From: Calditrichota bacterium
GTDB lineage: Bacteria; Calditrichota; Calditrichia; RBG-13-44-9
Direction: 5' to 3'
Length of the DNA stretch: 7,252 nt
Assembly: GCA_016934605.1 (NCBI GenBank)
Contig: JAFGSO010000426.1
Span: forward strand, 1-7,252
Program-made: the position numbers and the translations under genes
Notes under the pieces: generated by a model
Told to the model about the DNA's origin: nothing
Databases searched by the model: none
The model's input: the letters and a program-made list of their open reading frames with translations, nothing else
Shown here: in pieces, positions 1-5,936 of the stretch
Layout: every line of letters starts with the position of its first letter
Numbering within the stretch: the stretch's first letter is position 1

Positions 1-359
1 CTGTCTGCCAGTGTTACGGCCTCCCGCAGTATCTGCATGCTTTTTTCGATAGCTCCGCCATGATATTCATTAATGGCCAGAATTCCCGAAGCCAGGGATG
101 CATTGAGAGCCGCTCCGGTGGAAGCTACTGTTACCGCTGCCTGACAGGAGGGCGGGGTTACTCCATGATCTACGCTGGAAACCAGGATGGCGTCAATCAT
201 CTTGCCGGTGTTTTCGTTTGGTAATTCTCCTTTGATCAGAAGATAAATCATTCCCGGGTAACTGAGTTTGCCCATGAGATCATTAACCCTGTATCCCCGG
301 ACAACTATTTTATTCGGTTCAATTTTAGTAACCGCGGTTTTCCAGCTTTCGCCACTCAT
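1..359 (-). CDS. ccl: Citryl-CoA lyase (citrate synthase fold), N-terminal part, runs off the window
   Basis: This is the first 119 residues of a protein whose 3' end lies beyond position 1. I translated it by hand because it is open at the window edge. It resembles citryl-CoA lyase and the C-terminal lyase domain of ATP-citrate lyase, which split citryl-CoA into acetyl-CoA and oxaloacetate. The visible signature is VDHGVTPPS (residues 63-71) followed by a small-residue helix and NEYHGGAIE (97-105). His65 and His100 match the two catalytic histidines of the citrate synthase fold; the catalytic Asp would lie outside. The ATG at 359 is supported by AGGAG at 366-370, six bases upstream. The long N-terminal domain of full citrate synthase is absent, as expected for Ccl, which is usually about 260-280 residues. 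It follows ccsAB on the same strand after 245 bp, so it may have its own promoter. A citrate synthase-like enzyme acting on a related acyl-CoA cannot be excluded. Confidence 0.8.
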   Translation of the reverse strand, partial: MSGESWKTAVTKIEPNKIVVRGYRVNDLMGKLSYPGMIYLLIKGELPNENTGKMIDAILVSSVDHGVTPPSCQAAVTVASTGAALNASLASGILAINEYHGGAIEKSMQILREAVTLAD

Positions 360-365
360 GTTGTG

Positions 366-370
366 CTCCT
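366..370 (-). promoter_or_regulatory. Shine-Dalgarno site of ccl
   Basis: On the minus strand AGGAG lies six bases before the ATG at 359. It fixes the start of the partial citryl-CoA lyase and shows independent translation initiation after the 245-bp gap from ccsB. Confidence 0.75.
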
Positions 371-386
371 TTTGTCGATTTTATCT

Positions 387-578
387 TTCTAACCTGCTTA
401 ATTCATCCCGGCAGACCGGGACCACCAGGGCTCGAAGACCCCAAGAATAAAGCAGGACAAAAATAAATCGGTAAATGAAATATTTACAATCATAAATCCT
501 TTTAACTCATTTATTTTTATATTTTTGTGCCTTCGTGTCAGCCCACCGGCGTGATCTTGGTGGTTATGAATTTTCCAG
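387..578. repeat. 192-bp dispersed repeat, copy 1 (between ccsB and ccl)
   Basis: This matches 3172-3364 in the same orientation with about 11 substitutions and one single-base indel by hand alignment, roughly 94% identity. It is built from nested inverted segments. There is a perfect hairpin CCCGG-CAGA-CCGGG at 407-420 and a 7-bp pair CCTGCTT (393-399)/AAGCAGG (450-456). AAAAATAAAT (459-468) pairs with ATTTATTTTT (509-518). The outer pair ACCACCAGG (421-429)/CTTGGTGGT (556-564) has one mismatch. No ORF is conserved in it. The 'CCACCAAGG / CTTCGTGTC' wording resembles intergenic repeats seen in many uncultured bacterial genomes. Its position 28 bp upstream of the ccl start means it could be transcribed as part of the ccl 5' leader or the ccsB 3' trailer. 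Confidence 0.92.
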
Positions 579-604
579 GATAATGGTTTTCATTTAAAAT
601 ACAC

Positions 605-1516
605 TTAATTTTTTGCAGACAAATTTCTCAGCACATCCAGTGTGGCTGACGGAATTTCCTGAAATTCTTCCACCACATGAGCACCGGCTTCACGCAATTG
701 AGATACCTTACCCTCGTATGTTCCGCGGTTTCCTTCAATAATGGCACCGGCATGTGAAAATCGTGTGCCCTTCTGAGCAGCACGTCCTCCGATGTAAGCC
801 ACAACCGGTTTAGTCACCGTGCCATTGGCGATCAGTTCAGCTACCATTTCTTCCTGGGATGTACCAATTTCGCCAAAAATGACAATAACATCTGTCTCCG
901 GATCTTCCTGGAATTTTTTGACCACCGCGGGATGGGGAAGTCCCACCAGAGCATCTCCACCCACATGAATAATGGTACTTAAACCGATACCTGATTTGCT
1001 CAGATAATATGCCAGGGAAGAAGTCATGCCGCCGGAACGGGACGTCACGCCCACGTTTCCCGGTTTAAACCACTCCTGGGCAGATTTGGCGCGACCGCCC
1101 ATCATGCCCAGAACGGCCTTCCCCGGACTTAATAATCCCAGGGTATTGGGTCCGACAAACTCAGCACCTTTCTCACGGGCATCATAATGAATTTCCAAAA
1201 CATCATAAATGGGTACACGGTCTGGCACCAGGACGGCCAGGGTTATGCCGGCATCAAATGCTTCCAGGGCAGCATCTTTCACCAGAGGAGCCGGAACAAA
1301 AATTACCGATACGTCTATTTTCCCAAGGTTGTCAACCGCTTCCCGTACGGTATCGAAAACCGACAGACCGTGTACTTCCTGGCCACCGCGACCCGGAGTG
1401 ACACCTCCCAGTACGGTGGTGCCATAATCCAACATCAGTTTTGTTCGCGTCATCCCTTCACGGCCGGTGATACCCTGAACAATTACTTTTTTATTTCGAT
1501 CGATTAGAATGGACAT
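605..1516 (-). CDS. ccsB: Citryl-CoA synthetase small subunit (SucD-like, CoA-binding and catalytic His)
   Basis: This 303-residue protein is the alpha-type subunit of an acyl-CoA synthetase (NDP-forming), near the usual 290-residue size. It has an N-terminal Rossmann CoA-binding domain with GITGREG (15-21) and the loop GPNTLGLLSPGK (122-133). The ligase domain carries the phosphohistidine motif SHAGA with His255, and GEIGTSQEE (215-223), which fits the Glu that steadies the phosphohistidine. The loop SRSGGM (159-164) resembles ATP-citrate lyase more than SucD, where SRSGTLT is typical. That, together with the neighbouring citryl-CoA lyase, favours citrate as substrate: citrate + CoA + ATP to citryl-CoA. 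The start is set by CGAGGAGG at 1525-1532, eight bases before ATG. It begins 17 bp after the ccsA stop, so the two are almost certainly co-translated. Succinyl-CoA or malyl-CoA synthetase remain alternatives. Confidence 0.82.
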   Translation of the reverse strand: MSILIDRNKKVIVQGITGREGMTRTKLMLDYGTTVLGGVTPGRGGQEVHGLSVFDTVREAVDNLGKIDVSVIFVPAPLVKDAALEAFDAGITLAVLVPDRVPIYDVLEIHYDAREKGAEFVGPNTLGLLSPGKAVLGMMGGRAKSAQEWFKPGNVGVTSRSGGMTSSLAYYLSKSGIGLSTIIHVGGDALVGLPHPAVVKKFQEDPETDVIVIFGEIGTSQEEMVAELIANGTVTKPVVAYIGGRAAQKGTRFSHAGAIIEGNRGTYEGKVSQLREAGAHVVEEFQEIPSATLDVLRNLSAKN

Positions 1517-1524
1517 TCGCTGTT

Positions 1525-1532
1525 CCTCCTCG
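1525..1532 (-). promoter_or_regulatory. Strong Shine-Dalgarno site of ccsB inside the 17-bp ccsA-ccsB gap
   Basis: CGAGGAGG on the minus strand lies eight bases before the ATG at 1516 and directly after the ccsA stop (TAA, 1534-1536). The near-abutting arrangement implies an operon with equal production of the two subunits. Confidence 0.8.
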
Positions 1533-1533
1533 T

Positions 1534-3081
1534 TTATGCAATACCGACCTTCCGGCGATATTCTTCCAGTCCTTTAATCGGCAAATCAATATGTCCGCCT
1601 TTATTTCCGTGGAAATAACATTCGACCTCACAGGCAAGGCATTCGGTGCACTTTCCCTTTTTAGCTTCCTCCCGGGTAATGTTAAGCACAGGCCCTTCAT
1701 TTTCAAGCCTAAGGATTTGTGGTACGCATTTTGAAACACAAATTTTACTCTCACATTCCAGACAACGGTCGTAATCGTAGGTGACGGTTCCGGTGAGGGT
1801 TTCAAAACTGTAGATATTCCCGGAAAGGGACGGGCTTTCTGGTTTGGCAGAATCTTTTCTGCTGCCCTTTTTCACCAGAGCATCAAACCGTTCTGCGCAA
1901 TATTCAACTGAATTGTCCTTCTTATATCCTTCCACAGGTGCCGGGAGATCCCTGGTGTATTCGGTAAGAATCCGGACCGCCAGATCTTCGGAATTTCCGC
2001 CAAGCCGGATCACTGCCGGAATATTAATCCACTCCTCACGGAAAGCTTTCACAAGCCCGCGGGCGGAATGAAACTGTTCCTGTGAAGCCACCCCTGAACC
2101 GGATCCGAAATAACCCCGAATGTTTTTCTGAGAAAGAATTATTTTTGCCGCACGGTATACTTTGGAAGCGGGTGGATTTCCGGAGGTATCACAAAAATTC
2201 GCAATCTTGTATCCTTTCCGCTGCACCGCATCCATACTCATCATCGATCCTCCCCCTCCGGCTCCGTGGAATCCTACGTAATTATCGTTTTGGTCGAATC
2301 CCTGGGCCATCTGAATAAAATAGAACGTCCCACGGTAATCATTCTTCTCCACCTGAAAGGCGATTCTGTCGAGCTCGCTGGGCGGACGGTTCAGTTCCCG
2401 GGCAATCTCTATGTTTAACTCCGGATGACGGTAAACGGCATAATCATCTATAGTAATCCGGCAGTCCGCCGCCAGAAATTGGCCGTCCCGGGTGAACACA
2501 ATCGGATTTATTTCTGCTGAGCGGGCGTCATTAGCCCTGGCCATTTCCCATAATTTTACCAGTATATCTGCAAGTTTCGCCTGTTCCTTGCCCGAAATAC
2601 CAATTTGTGCGAGCATATTTCTGGCCTGGAAGTCCTTAAGCCCTTTTATGACATCAATAGTGGCAAAAGAAACTTTATCGGGGTGTTTTTTTACGATTTC
2701 TTCAACACCGGTGCCGCCCATTCCGCTGAAAATCATCACCGGTGCTGCCTCTACATCACTGATAATGAGACTGGCAAAATATTCGGTTGTAATTTCAATC
2801 TTTTTTTCAACCAGAATTTGATTGATGGTAAAATTGTTCACTTCCTTCCCAAAAAGACCAGCAGCTTTTTGTGCGGCTTCATCCGGATCGGAAGCAAATT
2901 GAATCAATCCTTTCCCGAAACGACCAGTTGTCCATACCTGCGCTTTCAGAACAACCTCGCCTTCCAGTTCTTCAGTGACGGTTCGCACTTCGTCGGTATT
3001 TTCGGCTACCCGTCCCTTCGGTACCGGAATTCCGGCTGATTTTAAAAGTTCTTTCCCCTGATATTCATGTAATCGTGCCAT
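1534..3081 (-). CDS. ccsA: Citryl-CoA synthetase large subunit (ATP-grasp, SucC-like) with fused C-terminal ferredoxin-like domain
   Basis: This 515-residue protein is well above the ~390-430 of SucC/CcsA. Residues 1-230 are the ATP-grasp half: LHEYQGKELL (4-13), the KAQVWTTGRFGKG nucleotide-binding segment (46-58), and AEINPIVF (189-196), a metal/ATP site. Residues ~250-395 form the CoA-ligase domain, with GAGGGGSMMSMD (273-284) and CDTSGNPPASK (297-307). AGGGGS and SGNP resemble ATP-citrate lyase (AGGGAS, SGAP) rather than SucC (DVGGGA), supporting citrate as substrate. After a Lys/Ser/Pro linker (~405-425), residues 430-495 hold C440-x2-C443-x4-C448-x3-C452 and C478-x2-C481-x2-C484-x3-C488, a two-cluster [4Fe-4S] ferredoxin-like pattern. 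The reading frame is continuous, so the fusion is genuine in this sequence. The ATG is preceded by AGAGG five bases upstream. Role of the Fe-S domain is unknown: electron transfer, partner docking with 2-oxoacid:ferredoxin oxidoreductases, or redox control. Confidence 0.83.
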   Translation of the reverse strand: MARLHEYQGKELLKSAGIPVPKGRVAENTDEVRTVTEELEGEVVLKAQVWTTGRFGKGLIQFASDPDEAAQKAAGLFGKEVNNFTINQILVEKKIEITTEYFASLIISDVEAAPVMIFSGMGGTGVEEIVKKHPDKVSFATIDVIKGLKDFQARNMLAQIGISGKEQAKLADILVKLWEMARANDARSAEINPIVFTRDGQFLAADCRITIDDYAVYRHPELNIEIARELNRPPSELDRIAFQVEKNDYRGTFYFIQMAQGFDQNDNYVGFHGAGGGGSMMSMDAVQRKGYKIANFCDTSGNPPASKVYRAAKIILSQKNIRGYFGSGSGVASQEQFHSARGLVKAFREEWINIPAVIRLGGNSEDLAVRILTEYTRDLPAPVEGYKKDNSVEYCAERFDALVKKGSRKDSAKPESPSLSGNIYSFETLTGTVTYDYDRCLECESKICVSKCVPQILRLENEGPVLNITREEAKKGKCTECLACEVECYFHGNKGGHIDLPIKGLEEYRRKVGIA

Positions 3082-3171
3082 AAAAGCCTCTAAAGATCAT
3101 TTATTCTGTTTATTAAAAGAAATTTATGTTTACAGATTTAAAAAATCCGTGTAATTTTTCGGTTTTTTCCC

Positions 3172-3364
3172 TTCTAACCTGCTTAATTCATCCCGGCAGA
3201 CCGGGACCACCAAGGCTCGAAGACACTAAGAGTAAAGCAGGACAAAAATAAATCGAAAAATGAAATATTTAAAATCACAAATCCTTTTTAACTCATTTAT
3301 TTTAATATCGTTGTGCCTTCGTGTCAGCCCACCGGCGTGATCTTGGTGGTTATGAATTTTCCAG
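3172..3364. repeat. 193-bp dispersed repeat, copy 2 (upstream of ccsA)
   Basis: This is the same element as 387-578, in the same orientation. Here the outer inverted pair is perfect: ACCACCAAG (3206-3214) with CTTGGTGGT (3342-3350). The hairpin CCCGG-CAGA-CCGGG (3192-3205) is identical to copy 1. The first 40 and last 50 bases are almost invariant, while differences cluster in the AT-rich middle, as expected if the ends are under constraint or the copies arose by recent duplication. It lies 90 bp upstream of the ccsA start and 13 bp before a small plus-strand ORF. No transposase, clear target-site duplication or coding content is visible. Confidence 0.92.
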
Positions 3365-3377
3365 CCTAAAGGACTAA

Positions 3378-3455
3378 ATGAATTATCAAGTTAAAAATTT
3401 TACAATATCAGAGGCAATAGAAATTTCATTTGTTCAGATACTTTTCAGGGAATAA
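3378..3455 (+). CDS. Possible 25-residue small ORF or leader upstream of lplA
   Basis: An ATG at 3378 follows AAAGGA (3368-3373) at a four-base spacing and opens 25 codons ending in TAA. The peptide begins MNYQVKNFTISEA and ends ILFRE. It has no signal peptide, Cys motif or recognised family. It begins just after repeat copy 2 and ends 58 bp before the preferred lplA start, in another frame, so direct translational coupling is unlikely. It may be a leader peptide, the remnant of a longer gene's N-terminus, or chance. The ribosome site is the main support. Confidence 0.25.
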   Translation: MNYQVKNFTISEAIEISFVQILFRE

Positions 3456-3513
3456 ATTTTCTATCATTCAGGTTACCGATGCGAGAATAAATTACAGATG
3501 GACCGAAACCCTC

Positions 3514-4497
3514 ATGAAATTTTTGTTTGATAACAGGGACAGTACTGATCCTGCGCTAAACCTTGCCCTGGAAGAATATGCTGTAAGAAATATTGATATC
3601 AGTCATGATTATGTTCTACTGTATGTAAATTCTCCGGCTGTAGTTGTCGGAAGGCATCAGAATATCTATGAAGAAACAGATATACTTTCCGCCCGTAGAT
3701 ATGCTGTTCAACTGATGAGACGAATTTCCGGAGGCGGCACTGTTTATCATGATCCTGGTAATATCAATTTCAGTTTTGTCACCCGGCACGAAAAATTCAA
3801 ATTCAATAATTACAGGTATTTTAACGAACCGGTTATATCGGCACTTAAGGCAATAGGAATAAATGCCGAACTGAATGGAAGAAATAATATTGTTGTCGGA
3901 GACTATAAGATCTCAGGAAATGCTCAGTTTACCAGCAAAGACAGAATGGTCAGCCATGGCACACTGCTTTTCGATGCCAATCTTGACCGCCTCAATACCA
4001 TCCTGAAACCCGGATCTAAAGAAATTGAATCGAGAGCCGTTAAATCAGTGCCTAGCAATGTCATTAATATCCGTGATATCCTGAAAGGGCAATGGAATAT
4101 CGCTGAATTCAAAAAATATTTATTGAAGCATATTTTTGATTCCGAGAAAAATATCCCCGTCCATAAATTTGCCGATGAACAGTGGGAAGAAATTTACCGT
4201 CTGGCCGAAAACAAATATCGTCAGTGGGACTGGATATTCGGTGAATCTCCCGCGTTTTTTTTCAGGAATGAAATTAGTGAAGGTGATATAACTCTTACTA
4301 TTGAGCTTGAAGTGAAAAAGGGTCGGATTACCCAGGTAAAGCTGAATGGTTCTCTGATGAACTCAATATACCAGAAGAAATTATCAGACCGGCTTCTGCA
4401 ATGCCGCTTCGATCCGGAAGAAATAAGAACAAAACTTGGTGAGATGTCCACGGATCCGCTACCTTTAGATGCCTGGCGAAAGTTGCTTTTCGCATAA
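3514..4497 (+). CDS. lplA: Lipoate-protein ligase A
   Basis: This 327-residue enzyme activates free lipoate with ATP and attaches it to the lysine of lipoyl domains in 2-oxoacid dehydrogenase complexes or the glycine cleavage H protein. Visible motifs, numbered from the ATG at 3514: DPALNLALEEY at 11-21, the lipoate/ATP-binding loop RRISGGGTVYHDPGNINFSF at 69-88, and GDYKISGNAQ at 129-138 with the conserved Lys132. A C-terminal accessory domain (about 230-327) contains the LplA_C-like stretch ITLTIELEVKKGRITQVKLNG, so both domains are in one chain and the protein is complete. The frame also opens at a TTG at 3430, adding 28 residues. I prefer 3514 because family members begin a few residues before the DPxxNLAxEE motif. 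Neither start has a good ribosome site. Nothing nearby encodes a lipoylated partner. Confidence 0.87.
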   Translation: MKFLFDNRDSTDPALNLALEEYAVRNIDISHDYVLLYVNSPAVVVGRHQNIYEETDILSARRYAVQLMRRISGGGTVYHDPGNINFSFVTRHEKFKFNNYRYFNEPVISALKAIGINAELNGRNNIVVGDYKISGNAQFTSKDRMVSHGTLLFDANLDRLNTILKPGSKEIESRAVKSVPSNVINIRDILKGQWNIAEFKKYLLKHIFDSEKNIPVHKFADEQWEEIYRLAENKYRQWDWIFGESPAFFFRNEISEGDITLTIELEVKKGRITQVKLNGSLMNSIYQKKLSDRLLQCRFDPEEIRTKLGEMSTDPLPLDAWRKLLFA

Positions 4498-4597
4498 TTC
4501 CGAACTTCTAATATTTTTCTGATACGTTAACATTGAAATATCTGAAATATATGCACTGGTAAAGATTCCATGACCCAATATTCAGGTCACTCAGTTG

Positions 4598-5872
4598 TTA
4601 ACTGTTCAATCCGGGACCGATGGTAACATACTCCAGAGAAACAGATCTCAGAAAATCCCGCATGTGAACAACTGCTCCGGACAGTTTTCGACCATCCTGC
4701 CACCATCCCGTACATACTCCGTCTCTTTCCAATTCCCGTAGGCGATCTATTGTGCGGTAATCCAGTTCAACGGGATAATCTTCCGACATATCGGTACCAC
4801 TGAGCGGTATGAAATAATGCAGATGGATCCGGGCACCATAATTTTTAACTAATTTTTGAATCACTCTCAGAGTCAATTTACGGTCATCGGATGTTTCTCC
4901 GGGAAAACCCAAAATAATATCTGCATGTGGTTGAAGTTTGCTGCGGGATGCAATTCGACAGGCGTTTTCGACATTCTTTACAGTATGTCCCCGGCGAATG
5001 GACTTAAGCAGACGGTCACTACCGCTCTGCATGCCTACCGTCAGTTTTCTGTTTGTACAATGACGACTGATCAGATCTACCATTTCTTCTGAGAAAGTAT
5101 CGGGTCTGGTTTCTGATGGAAAAATACCGAACTCCAGGTGGCTGGTCCCTTCTGCCCGGCAAAATTTCAACAATTCCTCAATTGCCCCGGGTTCCGGATG
5201 TCTGGCATCTGCGGCCCCATACTCAAATGCCGACGGACAGATAAAATTAATTCTGCGATTATGACCGCGCTGCTTCAGCGTATTATAAATTTTGCGAACT
5301 GAATTCAGGGAACGGTGAAGTGTTTTCCGGCAGGAGGTCTGGCAAAATCGGCAATTCCAGTAACAGCCTCTGCTGATTTCCAGAGGCGGAGATATGGGAA
5401 AAATTTTTGAAATGGGGAAGCTTCGATCCAGATCTGTAAATTCGGACGCCTGATAAACCGCAGGAATATGCGGCAGCCGGTTCTCCAGATAATCCTGCAG
5501 AAATTGCACCAATCCCGACTCAGCGGCGCCCGAGTATGCGTAATCGAATCCGGCCTTCAAACTGGAAAGTGGATCGCCCGTTGTATGGGGGCCACCGGCT
5601 ACCAGCTTTAAATTTCGATTTTCATTTCTTTTAATAGAGGATATTTCACGATATATCTGTGGTAAGTGCGGAGTCATGAAAGAGTAAAATATGAGCCCGG
5701 ATTTATGCTCTAAAACAAATTTTCTCAATCCGTCCGTATCAGTAATTAATTCTATCCCGAAAATTGAATCGAGGTTAAATTTTTCAATTTCATGCAGAAT
5801 CACCGGTATCGTTAGTCGGTTAAATTCAAAAATTCTGATAGCCAATGCGATTTTTCTGTTATTCTTGATCAT
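4598..5872 (-). CDS. Radical SAM protein with B12-binding-like N-terminal domain
   Basis: This 424-residue protein has the classic CxxxCxxC [4Fe-4S]/SAM site at C170-YWN-C174-RF-C177 in EISRGCYWNCRFC, with an extra Cys181 four residues on. Residues ~1-150 look like the Rossmann domain of the B12-binding/radical SAM group, with LVAGGPHTTGDP at 90-101 and an A-x-SGAAE turn near 112-117. The DxHxxG cobalamin-ligand motif is not visible, so it may bind cobalamin base-off or not at all. Later SAM-barrel strands include MQSGSDRLLKSIRRGHT (281-297) and DIILGFPGET (318-327), typical of the MiaB/HemN/B12-radical SAM superfamily. The layout resembles the B12-binding/radical SAM family typified by archaeal MJ_1487 (memory-based). 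The substrate is unknown. It starts 64 bp after the transporter gene and is probably co-transcribed with it. The ribosome site is weak (GGAA at about 5886). Confidence 0.8.
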   Translation of the reverse strand: MIKNNRKIALAIRIFEFNRLTIPVILHEIEKFNLDSIFGIELITDTDGLRKFVLEHKSGLIFYSFMTPHLPQIYREISSIKRNENRNLKLVAGGPHTTGDPLSSLKAGFDYAYSGAAESGLVQFLQDYLENRLPHIPAVYQASEFTDLDRSFPISKIFPISPPLEISRGCYWNCRFCQTSCRKTLHRSLNSVRKIYNTLKQRGHNRRINFICPSAFEYGAADARHPEPGAIEELLKFCRAEGTSHLEFGIFPSETRPDTFSEEMVDLISRHCTNRKLTVGMQSGSDRLLKSIRRGHTVKNVENACRIASRSKLQPHADIILGFPGETSDDRKLTLRVIQKLVKNYGARIHLHYFIPLSGTDMSEDYPVELDYRTIDRLRELERDGVCTGWWQDGRKLSGAVVHMRDFLRSVSLEYVTIGPGLNS

Positions 5873-5936
5873 ATAATTTTATTCCGTTTCTGTCTACACC
5901 CAAAACTTATTCAGAAGAATCTTTCATTTCCCGGAT

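Larger units (their letters stand above)
3082..3513. other. Divergent intergenic region between ccsA and lplA
   Basis: These 432 bases separate two divergent genes if lplA starts at 3514. From left to right it holds the AT-rich ccsA leader (3082-3171, with the AGAGG ribosome site at 3087-3091), repeat copy 2 (3172-3364), a 25-codon ORF with a ribosome site (3378-3455), and an AT-rich lplA leader. I see no convincing -35/-10 pair for either gene, although one must exist for each. Either promoter could overlap the repeat. Confidence 0.6.

Noticed and set aside
426..445. T-loop-like GGCTCGAAGAC wording suggesting a tRNA
   Set aside because: There are no acceptor, D or anticodon stems around it. 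It is part of the repeat.
268..450. Plus-strand 60-residue reading frame
   Set aside because: It overlaps the start of ccl on the opposite strand and runs into the repeat, with no ribosome site or protein-family features. It is a shadow frame.
1491..1805. Minus-strand 104-residue frame overlapping the ccsA-ccsB junction
   Set aside because: It lies in another frame over the ferredoxin-like tail and the ccsB start. The cysteine motif of ccsA and the ccsB Shine-Dalgarno site explain the sequence better.
2605..3039. Plus-strand 144-residue reading frame opposite ccsA
   Set aside because: The minus strand there encodes the clearly recognisable ATP-grasp domain. The antisense frame has no ribosome site and no family resemblance.
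387..3364. Integron cassette flanked by attC-like sites
   Set aside because: Two same-orientation folded repeats around a gene pair suggested attC sites, but the repeat ends do not fit RYYYAAC/GTTRRRY, and cassettes seldom carry two-gene metabolic operons.
387..3364. CRISPR array
   Set aside because: There are only two long repeats almost 2.8 kb apart, with genes rather than spacers between them.
3456..3530. Frameshifted continuation of the 25-codon ORF into a longer broken gene
   Set aside because: Reading on past the stop gives a short frame ending in TGA with no recognisable family, so a disrupted gene cannot be supported.
4571..4589. TGACC...GGTCA hairpin as a terminator between lplA and the radical SAM gene
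   Set aside because: It is only a 5-bp stem with a nine-base loop and no T-run on either side, so it is too weak to call.
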